DNA from: OFTM10 sp964344055
GTDB taxonomy: Bacteria > Actinomycetota > Acidimicrobiia > Acidimicrobiales > Aldehydirespiratoraceae
Assembly: GCA_964344055.1 (NCBI GenBank)
Contig: CAYFLT010000002.1
Coordinates: 1 to 64,000, forward strand
Direction: 5' to 3'
Length of the DNA: 64,000 bases
The position numbers and the translations under genes were made by a program. Positions 8,814 through 17,383 of the stretch are shown here, in pieces. A model generated the notes under the pieces. That model saw only the letters and a list, made by a program, of their open reading frames with translations, did not search any database and was not told the origin of the DNA. How positions within the stretch are numbered: position 1 is the first letter of the stretch; each line of letters begins with the position of its first letter.

Positions 8814-9901
8814 GTGAGAGGCTCCTCGTTCATCGAACACACGAATCCGCGGGCCGGGTCGGCTCGACCCTCCAGTAGATCGCGGTAGGTGACCTCGACG
8901 CCGGCGGGCCCGAGGCGATGCTCGACGGTCAGCCATTCCGAGCTGCCGTCGACCAGGCTGCGGAAGGCCCGATCGATCTTCTCGTCGAGATCGGCCGCTC
9001 CCCAGTCCTCGACCCGCTTCGCTCGTTGACCGGGCGCGAAGAAGAACTCGGGGGTCGGGCCCGGGAGCGGTCCACCTCCCTGCTCCTCCCAGTGGGTGGC
9101 CCCGACGGAGAGCGAGAAGCGGAGGTTGCCCACGAAATGGGTGTGGATTGCGGAGCGGACCGGGCCGCTGCCCGCCATGTCGACCAGCCCGGACGGGACC
9201 GACGGGTCGAGCTGGTCGATCTCGTCGTAGGTGAGGACCTGGTCGTAGAGCCCGAGGTTCTCGACGAACTCGCGGTTGCGGGCCGAGGTGAGTCCGATCG
9301 CCGCCTGGCCGTCCCGAGCGGCGAGGCAGCTCGCCAGCGAGATCGAGGTCTTCGACGACGCACTCGTGACGAGGGTCTGGGTCGCGCCGCGGAAGGAGCC
9401 GCCCGGCGCCTCGGGGTCGGCCAGGAAGTCGTCGACCAGGAACGACGTCATGAACATGCCCCAGAGCAGGAGGTACTCGTCGACCTGATCGACCCGGAAC
9501 GAAGGGTCGGCTGTGATGTCTCGGAAGTCGGTGTAGGTCGCGGCGTGGTTCGCCCGATGGGCGCCGACATCGCGGAAGGCGTCGCCATGGGGGCGGGCGT
9601 CGATGACGACCTCACCGGCCATCGGGTAGAAGCCGAAGTAGCGGCCGCCGACCTCGATGGCGGGGTGATTCGACTCGATCACGCCGCCGAGGCCGATGGC
9701 GGGGATCCGGCCCCAGGGAGACTCGGCCGGGAAGAAGCCCCAGTAGTCGAGCATGTCGCCGGCTACGGCGTAGGTGACGTTGTTGGTGGTGAAGGCCCAG
9801 CGTTCGACGGTCAGGCGGATCTGCCCCTCGGCCAGCGCTGGTTTCGATTCGTCGACGGTCCGCGTGTCGCGGAAGTCCTGGCGGTTGACCTCAAACTGCA
9901 T
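8810..9901 (-). CDS. DUF2855 family protein (MDR-like)
   Basis: 363 residues. FTTNNVTYAVAGDML, YWGFFPAESPWGRIPAIGLG, FGFYPMAGEVVIDARP and LVTSASSKTSISLA are the landmarks of DUF2855, a family resembling medium-chain dehydrogenases/quinone reductases without a clear zinc site. Its activity is not established. It is translationally coupled to the GST-fold gene downstream (4-nt overlap). A TAGGGT box lies 6 nt before the ATG, and the 20-bp motif (site B) begins 19 nt further upstream, shared with the divergent TetR gene at 10017. Confidence 0.75.
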   Translation of the reverse strand: MQFEVNRQDFRDTRTVDESKPALAEGQIRLTVERWAFTTNNVTYAVAGDMLDYWGFFPAESPWGRIPAIGLGGVIESNHPAIEVGGRYFGFYPMAGEVVIDARPHGDAFRDVGAHRANHAATYTDFRDITADPSFRVDQVDEYLLLWGMFMTSFLVDDFLADPEAPGGSFRGATQTLVTSASSKTSISLASCLAARDGQAAIGLTSARNREFVENLGLYDQVLTYDEIDQLDPSVPSGLVDMAGSGPVRSAIHTHFVGNLRFSLSVGATHWEEQGGGPLPGPTPEFFFAPGQRAKRVEDWGAADLDEKIDRAFRSLVDGSSEWLTVEHRLGPAGVEVTYRDLLEGRADPARGFVCSMNEEPLT

Positions 9902-9907
9902 TCGGCG

Positions 9908-9913
9908 ACCCTA
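9908..9913 (-). promoter_or_regulatory. -10 box TAGGGT, leaderless-type
   Basis: TAGGGT, 6 nt, ATG at 9901 on the minus strand. Regulon motif site B lies 19 nt upstream, the same spacing as at 16212. Confidence 0.55.
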
Positions 9914-9932
9914 CCCGAGGCCCTCGAACAAC

Positions 9933-9952
9933 TGCCAGTGGGAGACGCACTA
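9933..9952 (+). promoter_or_regulatory. 20-bp regulon motif, site B
   Basis: TGCCAG-TGGGAGAC-GCACTA between the divergent DUF2855 and TetR genes. Confidence 0.65.
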
Positions 9953-10016
9953 TACTGACCGGGTCATGGAGAGAAGGGGCGTGGTCACTCGCCGTGTTTG
10001 CTAGGTTCGACGATCG

Positions 10017-10613
10017 ATGACCGAGACCGGAGAGCGAGTCGACGGGCGGGTCGCCCGTCGTGAGCGCAACGTCAACAGCGTGCTCGACACGGTGCTCGAG
10101 ATGTTCGCCGAGGAGTCGCTGTTCCCCACCATGGAGCAGGCTGCATCGCGTTCGGGACTCTCCCTGCGCTCGCTCTATCGGTACTTCGCCGACCCTGCCG
10201 AGCTGCTGGAGGCGGTGATCACACGCAATCGTGAGCTGTCTCGGGAAGCCGCCCACATCCACACGATCGGTCAGGGTCCGCTCGCCGAACGGATCGCCGA
10301 CTTCGTGGCGTCCCGGGTCCGCCTCTACGAGACGGTCGGTCCCGTCTACCGGGCCACGGTCGCCAATGCGGCCCGCCATCAGCGCATCCGAGACGAACGG
10401 GCCAAGACCCGCAACCAGCTTCGCGAGCAGTTCGAGCTCCAGTTCGCCCCCGAGCTCGCGGCCCGCAAGGCCGCCGAACGGGAACGGGTGATCTCCGGCG
10501 GCGACCTCGTGACCCAGCTCGACTCGATCGACTACCTCCGCCGGCACCGACTGCTCTCGGTGGCGGAGACCGAGGCGGTCCTGAGCTTCGCCCTTCACTC
10601 GCTGCTCGCCTGA
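10017..10613 (+). CDS. TetR-family transcriptional regulator
   Basis: 198 residues. The N-terminal helix-turn-helix covers PTMEQAASRSGLSLRSLYRYFADPAELLEAV (written in two parts: recognition helix SLRSLYRYF, about residues 50-58). The C-terminal ligand/dimer domain is helical with no recognised effector site. It is divergent from DUF2855-GST, with motif site B between them, and five more copies lie at neighbouring promoters, so it is the best local candidate for the motif-binding protein (inference). A TAGGTT box lies 9 nt before its ATG. Confidence 0.85.
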   Translation: MTETGERVDGRVARRERNVNSVLDTVLEMFAEESLFPTMEQAASRSGLSLRSLYRYFADPAELLEAVITRNRELSREAAHIHTIGQGPLAERIADFVASRVRLYETVGPVYRATVANAARHQRIRDERAKTRNQLREQFELQFAPELAARKAAERERVISGGDLVTQLDSIDYLRRHRLLSVAETEAVLSFALHSLLA

Positions 10614-10659
10614 GCGAGCTGCGACGTGCTCGGCCAGGCGGACGGGCGGGCCGTGCATA

Positions 10660-10679
10660 TTGTGCGAGTCGTACTGGCA
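10660..10679 (-). promoter_or_regulatory. 20-bp regulon motif, site C
   Basis: Read on the minus strand: TGCCAG-TACGACTC-GCACAA. It ends 4 nt upstream of the TAGGGT box of the gene at 10696, inside its promoter. Confidence 0.6.
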
Positions 10680-10683
10680 GAAG

Positions 10684-10689
10684 TAGGGT
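10684..10689 (+). promoter_or_regulatory. -10 box TAGGGT, leaderless-type
   Basis: TAGGGT, 6 nt, ATG at 10696. Regulon motif site C sits directly upstream. Confidence 0.55.
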
Positions 10690-10695
10690 TCTGAC

Positions 10696-11274
10696 ATGGC
10701 GCCCAAGCTCACCCAGGTCGCGAAGTCGGTCGGGCAGATGCTCACCGCGCCGCTTCGGATTCGCCGCAGTCCCGACGTACCGCCGAGCGACCCGGCGCAC
10801 TACGGCATACCCGAGCTCGCACCCTCGGTCGATGCGGCCGCCACCCTGGCCGCCGACGTGCCGCTCGCGTCAACCCCGCTCGGTCGGTGGAAGGAATGGC
10901 CGCCGCTGATCCTGAGCGAATGCGACGAACCGCTCGCTCCCGGCGCGCCCGACATCCGCGGCGTGTGGCTGGTCTATAAGGGCCCGTTGAAGGGGCACAT
11001 CGAACGGGTGGAGCAGGCCGGCAGACGGGTGATCGTCATCGCGGCCGGGGTCGTCCACGATCTCACCGCCGACGGCACGATGATGCACGACGAGGGCGTG
11101 GGTGGTGCCGACATCCGCGTCGAGGCCCGTTTCGAGGACGGGCGTCACAACCTCTACCTCGGCGGGAAGCGGCTCGTCGTCACCCGCTACCGCGACGGCG
11201 ACGACATGGTGTGGCGCTGGGGCCCATGGAAGAACCGGCTCCGTCGACTCACCGGACCCACCGACGCGGGCTGA
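10696..11274 (+). CDS. Conserved hypothetical protein, beta-rich C-terminal domain
   Basis: 192 residues; family not named. The N-terminal ~60 residues are Ala/Pro-rich. The rest (about 85-190) looks like a small beta-barrel: DIRGVWLVYKGPLKGHIERVEQ, GRRVIVIAAGVVHDLTADGTMM, GADIRVEARFEDGRHNLYLGGK, RLVVTRYRDGDDMVWRWGP (quoted as separate strands). The alternating pattern recalls lipocalin-like or related barrels that hold hydrophobic ligands, but this is inference. There is no signal peptide. It is controlled from a leaderless-type promoter with a copy of the regulon motif, so it belongs to the same regulon as the GST-fold genes. Confidence 0.6.
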   Translation: MAPKLTQVAKSVGQMLTAPLRIRRSPDVPPSDPAHYGIPELAPSVDAAATLAADVPLASTPLGRWKEWPPLILSECDEPLAPGAPDIRGVWLVYKGPLKGHIERVEQAGRRVIVIAAGVVHDLTADGTMMHDEGVGGADIRVEARFEDGRHNLYLGGKRLVVTRYRDGDDMVWRWGPWKNRLRRLTGPTDAG

Positions 11275-11284
11275 CTCACGGTGT

Positions 11285-11307
11285 GGTCGGCCCGCTTCGA
11301 GCCGACC
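11285..11307. terminator. Candidate bidirectional terminator hairpin
   Basis: A perfect 7-bp stem, GGTCGGC / GCCGACC, with a 9-nt loop lies between the convergent ends at 11274 and 11312. No U-tract is present, so confidence is modest. Confidence 0.4.
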
Positions 11308-11311
11308 AGGG

Positions 11312-12495
11312 TCAGAGAACCTCCACCGGGGTGCGGTAGGGCGGAACGATGTTGGCCTCGATCCACTCATCGGTGTCGCGACGCGGGAGTTCGTGGCTGG
11401 GTTCGCCCTTGCAGCTGACCCGGTAGAGGAGGCGAGCGTCGTCGGGCCGATCGACGATCTGCTTCACCGGTGGTGCGGTGTGGAGCGTGGCGAAGTTGTT
11501 CCAGATCGTCACGTCGCCGGGCGTGTGGGCGTGGTCGTAGCGGAACTCCGGCTGCAGACAGTGTTCCTCCAATCGATCGAGGAACTGGCGCGACTCAACG
11601 CGGTTCATCCCGAGGACCTCGACCGGGGCGACCCGCCGTCCCCGCGACGCCCAGACCGGGCTGTGGAGCGACATCACCCCGGTCCGAGGGTTGGTGTGGA
11701 CCAGTGGGACCAGCCAGCCGTCGTCGTCGGCCCGCAGCCGGCGCCTGACCATCACCTGTTCGAGCGCCTGCCGTTCGGCGACGGGCAGGGCGGCGAAGGC
11801 CGCGGCGGTGTCGGCGTAGGCCGTCTCCCCGTTGAGGGGCAAGGCCTCACGGCGATCGGAGAGCGTGGTCGATGAGTCCGGGTGGTAGAACCCGACCTCC
11901 CGTGGTGGGTTGGTGACCCATGTGCCCGCGGGAGCGTCACGTCGAGTCGGCACCCGCTGGACGTAGAACAGGCTCGTCGACAGGGGGATGGGCTCGAACT
12001 CGATGTCGGTGTGCCAGTGCTGGCCGCCCTTGATCTGCGGTGCCGCGGTCGGTCCGCTCCCGACGAGGTTCGTGATGACGTACACGGCGGGGCTGTCGGC
12101 TCCCTCGATGCACTCGATCTCGCCGGGGAATGCCTGGTTGACCCGGGTCGACGTTCGGTCCTCGATGGGGTGGAGGGTCAGCTCGTCGCCGGGCGCGTGG
12201 CCCACGTAGTTGGCGAAGTTGTGGGGGTGGGCGACGGGTGCGCCGAAGTGGTTGGCCAGTCGCTCGAGGTCGCCGACATGGAACCCGGTTCGATCCTGGC
12301 CAGGGAATGAGACGACGTGGTGTCGATCGACCAGGGCGATGAGTAGCGACGATTGCTCGGCAGTCAGGNNNNNNNNNNGCCGTCGACCCGCCGTCCGAAC
12401 CGGTCGTCGGACACCAGAGGCGTGATCGTCGCACTCTCGCCAAAGGCGTCCCGGAGGTCGGACTCCGTGGGTTGATGCGCTCCGGCCCGCTGCAT
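11312..12495 (-). CDS. TauD/TfdA-family Fe(II)/2-oxoglutarate dioxygenase, interrupted by assembly gap
   Basis: Reconstructed from two frames. The N-terminal part starts at the ATG at 12495 (MQRAGAHQPTESDLRDAF ... RRVDG). After the 10-N run at 12369-12378 the protein continues one frame over with LTAEQSSLLIALVDRHHVV, SFPGQDRTGFHVGDLERLAN, HFGAPVAHPHNFANYVGHA and on to the stop at 11312. Iron ligands are visible as WHTD and the distal histidine in FATLHTA, with a C-terminal Arg region (DARLLYRVSCKGEP). Family members act on sulfonates, sulfate esters or phenoxyacids. Nearby sulfatases make a sulfur-linked substrate plausible but unproven. A GGAGG ribosome site precedes the ATG. It is divergent from the TetR gene at 12561. 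Confidence 0.8.
12369..12378. other. Assembly gap (10 N) inside TauD gene
   Basis: Coding frame differs by one across the run, so the true missing length is not congruent with 10. Confidence 0.9.
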
Positions 12496-12514
12496 GGTGT
12501 CGGTTTCCTCCGTA

Positions 12515-12557
12515 GTTCTAGAGTGAGTGATCACTCTAGAACTCGACTATAGTCGAG
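12515..12557. promoter_or_regulatory. Operator region with two palindromes between TauD and TetR
   Basis: Palindrome 1: arms GTTCTAGAGTGA and TCACTCTAGAAC (12515-12526, 12531-12542) with a 4-nt spacer. Palindrome 2: CTCGACTATAGTCGAG, 12542-12557, a perfect 16-mer that overlaps the TATAGT box (12548-12553) of the TetR gene, which ends 7 nt before its GTG. Likely autoregulation and control of the divergent dioxygenase by the TetR protein. Confidence 0.7.
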
Positions 12558-12560
12558 CCC

Positions 12561-13109
12561 GTGAGCCGCCCGCCCGAGCACAAGCCGGAGACCATCCTCG
12601 CCGCCGCGGTCGCGGCGTTCAGCGAGAATGGCGTGCAGGTCTCCACCGCGAGCATCGCCGGCGCGGCAGGCGTGTCGAACGGGACCCTGTTCAACTACTT
12701 CCCGACCAAGCAGGACCTCATCGACCGGCTGTACGTCTGGATCAAGACCGATCTGGCCGGGGCGATCGGCGAGATCGACGACACACTGCCAACCGAGCAG
12801 CAGATGCGTGAGGTGTGGGACCGCTGGCTGGAGTGGGCCCGCCACCATCGTGACGCCCACGCCGTGGTGAACCTCCTTCACCAGTCCGGATTGGCCAGCG
12901 ACGGGGCCCGGGCCGACGGGCTCGGTCTGATCGGCGTACCCATGCGGGTTCTCACCGCGGCCTACGAAAACGGTCTGCTCGTGGATCTGCCACTGCCGTA
13001 TCTCGTCTCCCTCGTACAGCACCAGCTCGACCAGGCCGTCGTGGCCGGCCTGAAGGACTCCGAAGCCGCCACCGCGTTCGGCGTGCTGTGGAACGGCATC
13101 ACCGATTGA
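12561..13109 (+). CDS. TetR-family transcriptional regulator
   Basis: 182 residues from a GTG. The helix-turn-helix is in the N-terminal 60 residues (ASIAGAAGVSNGTLFNYF, then PTKQDLIDRL). The C-terminal domain ends in a helix suited to dimerisation. The intergenic region holds two strong palindromes, one overlying this gene's own -10 box, consistent with autorepression. The next gene (NAD-dependent reductase, 52 nt downstream, same strand) may be co-transcribed. Confidence 0.85.
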   Translation: MSRPPEHKPETILAAAVAAFSENGVQVSTASIAGAAGVSNGTLFNYFPTKQDLIDRLYVWIKTDLAGAIGEIDDTLPTEQQMREVWDRWLEWARHHRDAHAVVNLLHQSGLASDGARADGLGLIGVPMRVLTAAYENGLLVDLPLPYLVSLVQHQLDQAVVAGLKDSEAATAFGVLWNGITD

Positions 13110-13161
13110 ACCCGTCGTCGACCCCGAGAGTCGAAGACCCCTAGAAACGGAAGAACCATCA

Positions 13162-14154
13162 ATGAAGACCGTCCTCGTAACCGGCGCCTCCGGATTCATC
13201 GCCAAACACATCGTGAAGCAGCTGCTCGACAAGGAGTACGTGGTCAGGGCGAGCACTCGCTCCGAGGGCCGCCGCGCCGAGATCGACGACCTGTTCCCGA
13301 ACTCCAGGATCGAGCATGTCAGCCTCGATCTCACCGACGATGCGGGCTGGGCCGAAGCGATGGACGGGGTCGACGTACTGATGCACACTGCGTCGCCGTT
13401 CCCGGCGGATCCTCCCGAGGATCCCGACGAGCTGATTCGGCCGGCCGTCGACGGCACCATGCGCGCGCTGACCGCCGCGCGGGCGGCCGGTGTCGAGCGA
13501 GTCGTGCTCACCTCGAGCGTCGCGGCGGTCCACCGGGATCCGGACGCGTCCGGAACCCAGACCCTCGACGAGTCGAACTGGACCGACCCCGACGGGGAGA
13601 ACGTGTCGGCCTACGAAGTGTCGAAGACGCTGGCTGAGCGCGCCGCCTGGGACTTCGTGGCCGAACATCCCGAGATGAAGCTCACCGTGGTCAACCCCGG
13701 CGCAGTCCTCGGCCCGTCTCTCGATGCCAACTACGGCACGTCGCTCGAGTATGTCGAACGGTTTCTCGCAGGCACCGATCCGATGGTTCCGAATGTCCGT
13801 ATGAGCGTTGTCGACGTCCGCGACGTCGCCCGCATTCACGTGGCGGCGATCGAGGCCGACTCAGCGATCGGTGAGCGCTACATCGCGGCCGGAGGCATGG
13901 CGTCCATGCCGGAAGTGGCCAAGGCGCTCGCGGCCGAATTCCCTGATCGCAAGATCGCCACGCGTGTCGCTCCGGATTGGCTCGTCCGTGTGATGGCCAA
14001 GTTCGTGCCGATGATGCGACTGGTCGCCGACAGCCTCCGTCGGCGAAACCACATCGACGGTTCGAAGGCATCTGCCGCCTTCGGCTTCGAGTACATCCCA
14101 CCGGTCGAGGCATCACTTGCCTCGGCCCACTCGCTGGTCGGATTCGGCAAGTAG
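13162..14154 (+). CDS. NAD(P)-dependent epimerase/reductase (extended SDR, dihydroflavonol-4-reductase-like)
   Basis: 330 residues. Nucleotide-binding TGASGFIA at 7-14, the VLTSSVAAV strand near 115-123, and catalytic Y151-xxx-K155 (SAYEVSKTLAE). The C-terminal half covers VVNPGAVLGPSLDANYGTS and a domain typical of aldehyde/ketone reductases of the DFR/cinnamoyl-CoA reductase group. The natural substrate is not evident. It starts at an ATG preceded by GGAAGAA, 52 nt after the TetR gene. Confidence 0.8.
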   Translation: MKTVLVTGASGFIAKHIVKQLLDKEYVVRASTRSEGRRAEIDDLFPNSRIEHVSLDLTDDAGWAEAMDGVDVLMHTASPFPADPPEDPDELIRPAVDGTMRALTAARAAGVERVVLTSSVAAVHRDPDASGTQTLDESNWTDPDGENVSAYEVSKTLAERAAWDFVAEHPEMKLTVVNPGAVLGPSLDANYGTSLEYVERFLAGTDPMVPNVRMSVVDVRDVARIHVAAIEADSAIGERYIAAGGMASMPEVAKALAAEFPDRKIATRVAPDWLVRVMAKFVPMMRLVADSLRRRNHIDGSKASAAFGFEYIPPVEASLASAHSLVGFGK

Positions 14155-14228
14155 GCCGGACCCTCGGGCGGCGGCTCTCAATGGCGGACCGATCGCGGTC
14201 GGGTCACCATCTGGTCGACGGCTCGATC

Positions 14229-14245
14229 TAGGTTCGTCACGAACC
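14229..14245 (+). promoter_or_regulatory. Promoter box and palindromic operator
   Basis: TAGGTT (14229-14234) overlaps the perfect inverted repeat GGTTCGT-C-ACGAACC (14231-14245), 41 nt upstream of the epimerase start. Confidence 0.5.
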
Positions 14246-14285
14246 AGGAGAGCAGCACTGTGATGTCGTTTGTCGAGGTGGAGCC

Positions 14286-15149
14286 GTGAGGCGATTCCGT
14301 CGCTCCCGGCGGGTGAAGGTCCTGGTCACCGGTGCGGCAGGTGAACTCGGCAAGCCGACCGCGGACCTCCTGCACCGGGAGGGCTTCACCGTTCTCGGCA
14401 CCGACATCGTCAAGGTGAAGCACACGCCCTACCGGTTCCGACAGGCCGATCTTCGCGACTTCGAAGCAGGTCGGCGCCTGCTCGAAGGGGTCGATGCCCT
14501 CGTCCACTTGGCGAACCACGCAGGGGTCGACGGTGACGCTCCCCACCGGGTGTTCAACGAGAACGTGACGATGAACGAGAACCTGTTCCAGGGCGCCGCC
14601 GAATGTGGTGTCGATCGGATCGTGTTCGCGAGCTCGATCCAGGTCTTCGGTTCCCACGCCGACGACCGAACCGTGGTCACTCCGGCCGCCACCCCCACCT
14701 ATCCGCTGGACGGAGCGACCCAGCCGGATCCGTCCAACGTCTACGCCTTGAGCAAGACGGTCACCGAGGTGATGTTGCGCTACTACGCCACCCGCTGCGG
14801 CGTGGACGGGGTGGCGGTGCGCCTGCCGTTGCTTCACGACCACGACTCGTGGATCGGCATCGCGGCGGGTGAGGAGCGGGTCGAGGAGACCATCGAAGGC
14901 TTCACCGGGCTCACCTTCGACGACGCGGCGTCGCTGTTCGTCGCCATCCTCGGCAGCGAATTGCCGGGCTACCGGGCATACGTTCCGGCCACGGCTCATC
15001 GTCATCTCGATCTCGATCTCCCGGAGCTGATCGACGCCCGCTATCCGGGCGTGCCCCGGACACTCCCTGACCTCGCCGACATCACCACGATCACCGAGGA
15101 GACCGGCTGGCGGCCAAGCCCCGACTACCGGGGCCGCACCAGGCGCTGA
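14286..15149 (+). CDS. NAD(P)-dependent epimerase/dehydratase (extended SDR)
   Basis: 287 residues from the GTG at 14286, preceded by GAGGTGGAG. A second GTG at 14313 would begin right at KVLVTGAAGELGK and is also possible. The Rossmann motif TGAAGELG and the catalytic Tyr/Lys in VYALSKTVTE place it among sugar-nucleotide-epimerase-like SDRs. At 287 residues it is a little shorter than sugar epimerases, and the sequence ITEETGWRPSPDY near the end is typical of the family. Its 3' end converges with the GST-fold gene at 15172 with only 22 nt between. Confidence 0.75.
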   Translation: MRRFRRSRRVKVLVTGAAGELGKPTADLLHREGFTVLGTDIVKVKHTPYRFRQADLRDFEAGRRLLEGVDALVHLANHAGVDGDAPHRVFNENVTMNENLFQGAAECGVDRIVFASSIQVFGSHADDRTVVTPAATPTYPLDGATQPDPSNVYALSKTVTEVMLRYYATRCGVDGVAVRLPLLHDHDSWIGIAAGEERVEETIEGFTGLTFDDAASLFVAILGSELPGYRAYVPATAHRHLDLDLPELIDARYPGVPRTLPDLADITTITEETGWRPSPDYRGRTRR

Positions 15150-15171
15150 GATCGGCAGACGCCCCGTGGTC

Positions 15172-16212
15172 TCACCCCACGAGCGTCTCGCAACCGGTGC
15201 CGGCCAGGATCTCGTCGACCTGGGCCCGGTCCGCTTCGGTGAGGTCGCGGTACCGGCCGCGGATCCACTCCAGGCACTTGCCCTGGTACTTGAACGGTGC
15301 CTGGCGGTAGTCGCTCCCGTCGATGGTGCAGGCGACCTCGACGGCGCCTGTCATCAACGCCGCGTGATTCGCGACCATGAAGGGCGCATAGGTGCGACCG
15401 GCCTCCACCAACAGGGCGCGGGTGGTGGCCGGGATCTCGTCGGCGTCGAACCAACCGGCACTTTCGTCCTCGGGCAGCCGCCACCAGGAGAGATCGTCCA
15501 TCCACTGGATCCACATGATCGCCCTCGGGGCCCGCTCCACCGCGACGGCGGTCGGCGTGGGGTCCCACCACAACAGCGGGGTGAGCTGGCCGAACAGCCC
15601 GAAGTCGGTGCGGGCGGGACGCTCGCCGAAGAAGAAGTCGTGCTCCGCGAGGTGCGCCTGGAGGATGTCGAGCACGTTTTCGTAGGAGCGTTCGATGATC
15701 GCAGCGTTGGCGTCGGTCGAACCCACGAGCGCCCGGCGTTTCACCTGGCGGTCGATGACGAAGTCATGGGCGATGGCCGCCCGCCCGTCGTCGAGCTGGA
15801 GGTTCGCGTCGAGAGGGAGTAGTCGTCCCGACTTCTCCGTGTCCTCGGCATTTGCCCAGCGATAGTGGTACATCGCCTTGGTGACCCACTCGTCGGCGAA
15901 GTCCTCGAGCAGGAAGTCGAGGAACGCGACCGCAGGGTCGGCGGGGACCAGGCTCCGGCCCGTGTGGTCGGCTTCGAGTCGGGTGATCTGGGGCGACGAG
16001 TCGACCATCACCTCGCTATAGCCACCTTCAGCGTCAGGCCAGGCGAGTATCGGGATCACCGGAACCGGGGGCTCGGGGAGGTCGTCCCACCGGGATCCCC
16101 GGACGACCCAATCGTGGGGGATCTGGCGGTAGCGGAGCACGGACCGCATCTTGCGGCTGTAGGGCGAGCTGTGGGCGCCACGGATGACGAGTGGAGAGGT
16201 CGGCGCTTCCAT
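15172..16212 (-). CDS. Glutathione S-transferase-fold protein (paralogue of the 7785 gene)
   Basis: 346 residues. The N-domain RGAHSSPYSRKMRSVLRYRQ is a close relative of the one at 7785 (SPY-[T/S]-x-KMR-x-VLRYRQIP), followed by PPVPVIPILAWP and DSSPQITRLE. The C-domain has GERPARTDFGLFGQLTP. The tail YAPFMVANHAALMTGAVEVAC and GTGCETLV mirrors its paralogue. TAGGGT lies 6 nt before the ATG, with regulon motif site D 19 nt further upstream, as at DUF2855. It is divergent from another GST-fold gene at 16298. Confidence 0.75.
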   Translation of the reverse strand: MEAPTSPLVIRGAHSSPYSRKMRSVLRYRQIPHDWVVRGSRWDDLPEPPVPVIPILAWPDAEGGYSEVMVDSSPQITRLEADHTGRSLVPADPAVAFLDFLLEDFADEWVTKAMYHYRWANAEDTEKSGRLLPLDANLQLDDGRAAIAHDFVIDRQVKRRALVGSTDANAAIIERSYENVLDILQAHLAEHDFFFGERPARTDFGLFGQLTPLLWWDPTPTAVAVERAPRAIMWIQWMDDLSWWRLPEDESAGWFDADEIPATTRALLVEAGRTYAPFMVANHAALMTGAVEVACTIDGSDYRQAPFKYQGKCLEWIRGRYRDLTEADRAQVDEILAGTGCETLVG

Positions 16213-16218
16213 GGCGCC

Positions 16219-16224
16219 ACCCTA
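16219..16224 (-). promoter_or_regulatory. -10 box TAGGGT, leaderless-type
   Basis: TAGGGT, 6 nt, ATG at 16212 on the minus strand. Site D lies 19 nt upstream. Confidence 0.55.
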
Positions 16225-16243
16225 GGGGCGGGCCCAAAGGTAC

Positions 16244-16263
16244 TGCCAGTATGAGACGCACTT
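16244..16263 (+). promoter_or_regulatory. 20-bp regulon motif, site D
   Basis: TGCCAG-TATGAGAC-GCACTT in the divergent promoter region of two GST-fold genes. Confidence 0.65.
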
Positions 16264-16297
16264 CGCTGTGGTGTGGGCCGTGGGCCACAATCGTCGG

Positions 16298-17365
16298 ATG
16301 ACGCCGTACATCGTCCATGGACTCACCCGGTCGTACTTCACCCGCAAAGTGACCGGCTACCTCGATTTCACGGATCGTCCGTGGCGGCTGGAACCGTGCC
16401 CGCCGACGCTCCACCCGGCGGCCACCGAGGCGGGATGGACCGGCGGCATCCCCGTCGTTGCGGATCCGCACGGGGTGCTGATGTGGGACTCGACCACGAT
16501 CATCGAACACCTCGATCACGTGACCACCCCCGATCGTGAAGTGCTTCCCGCCGATCCCACCCTGAGGTTCATCGCCCACCTGCTCGACGACTTCTCCGAC
16601 GAGTGGTTCTACCGGCCCGCGGTCGGGAGCCGTTGGAGCTACCCGGCCAACACGGTGACCGGTGGTTGGCAGATCGCCGAGGAGTTGTCGGCGGTGGTCG
16701 GTCTGCCCGGCGCGTTCGTCCGGACGAACGTGGTGGAAACGATGACGGCCAGCCTGCCCAGGCTCGGCGTGACCGCCGACAACATCGACGCCTGGATGAA
16801 CGGGGCCGTGGTTCCGTGGTTCCGGGCGCTGCAGGCTCACCTCGCCGAGGGTGGATACCTCCTCGGGGCACGGCCGAGCATCGCCGACTTCGCGATCTTC
16901 GGGGCCAATGTCGCCCACTTCGTCGGCGACCCGTACTGTCGCGAGCTGGCCGACGAACACGGCCCCGCGGTCGTGGCCCACACTCACCGGCTCCAGTGCC
17001 CCCAGCTCCACTCTTTCGGCGACTGGATCGACGCCGATTCGGCGACCGGCACCCTCATCGACGTGATCGCCGAGGCCGGCCGCCACTACCTCCCCTGGGT
17101 CGCCCGGGCGACGGTCGAGGGATCGGCAACGGTCGACTTCGGCGGGGGCGTCACCGCGGAGATCCAGTCCACGCCGTTCCTCGATGCGGCCCGGGGCGTC
17201 ATGCTCGCCCGCTACCTGGAAGCCCGGTCGCCCGAGCTCGACGCCGTCCTCGAGCAGGCCGGTGTTCTCGGCCACTACGCCGACCACGTCGACCAGGCGA
17301 CGACCGTCCCTGACGTGCGCCAGCGGGCTCAGCCCCGGAACAACCGTCCCTACGCAGTCAACTGA
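16298..17365 (+). CDS. Glutathione S-transferase-fold protein
   Basis: 355 residues from the ATG at 16298. An upstream in-frame start at 16268 is less likely because a CACAAT -10-like box (16286-16291) sits 6 nt before 16298. The N-domain IVHGLTRSYFTRKVTGYLDF has the same S-x-[YF]-[TS]-x-K-[MV] pattern as its neighbours, then GGIPVVADPHG and WDSTTIIEHLD. The C-domain has LGARPSIADFAIFGANVAHF. More divergent from the 7785/15172 pair than they are from each other. Substrate unknown. Confidence 0.7.
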   Translation: MTPYIVHGLTRSYFTRKVTGYLDFTDRPWRLEPCPPTLHPAATEAGWTGGIPVVADPHGVLMWDSTTIIEHLDHVTTPDREVLPADPTLRFIAHLLDDFSDEWFYRPAVGSRWSYPANTVTGGWQIAEELSAVVGLPGAFVRTNVVETMTASLPRLGVTADNIDAWMNGAVVPWFRALQAHLAEGGYLLGARPSIADFAIFGANVAHFVGDPYCRELADEHGPAVVAHTHRLQCPQLHSFGDWIDADSATGTLIDVIAEAGRHYLPWVARATVEGSATVDFGGGVTAEIQSTPFLDAARGVMLARYLEARSPELDAVLEQAGVLGHYADHVDQATTVPDVRQRAQPRNNRPYAVN

Positions 17366-17383
17366 ACCTACCTTCGCAACAAT

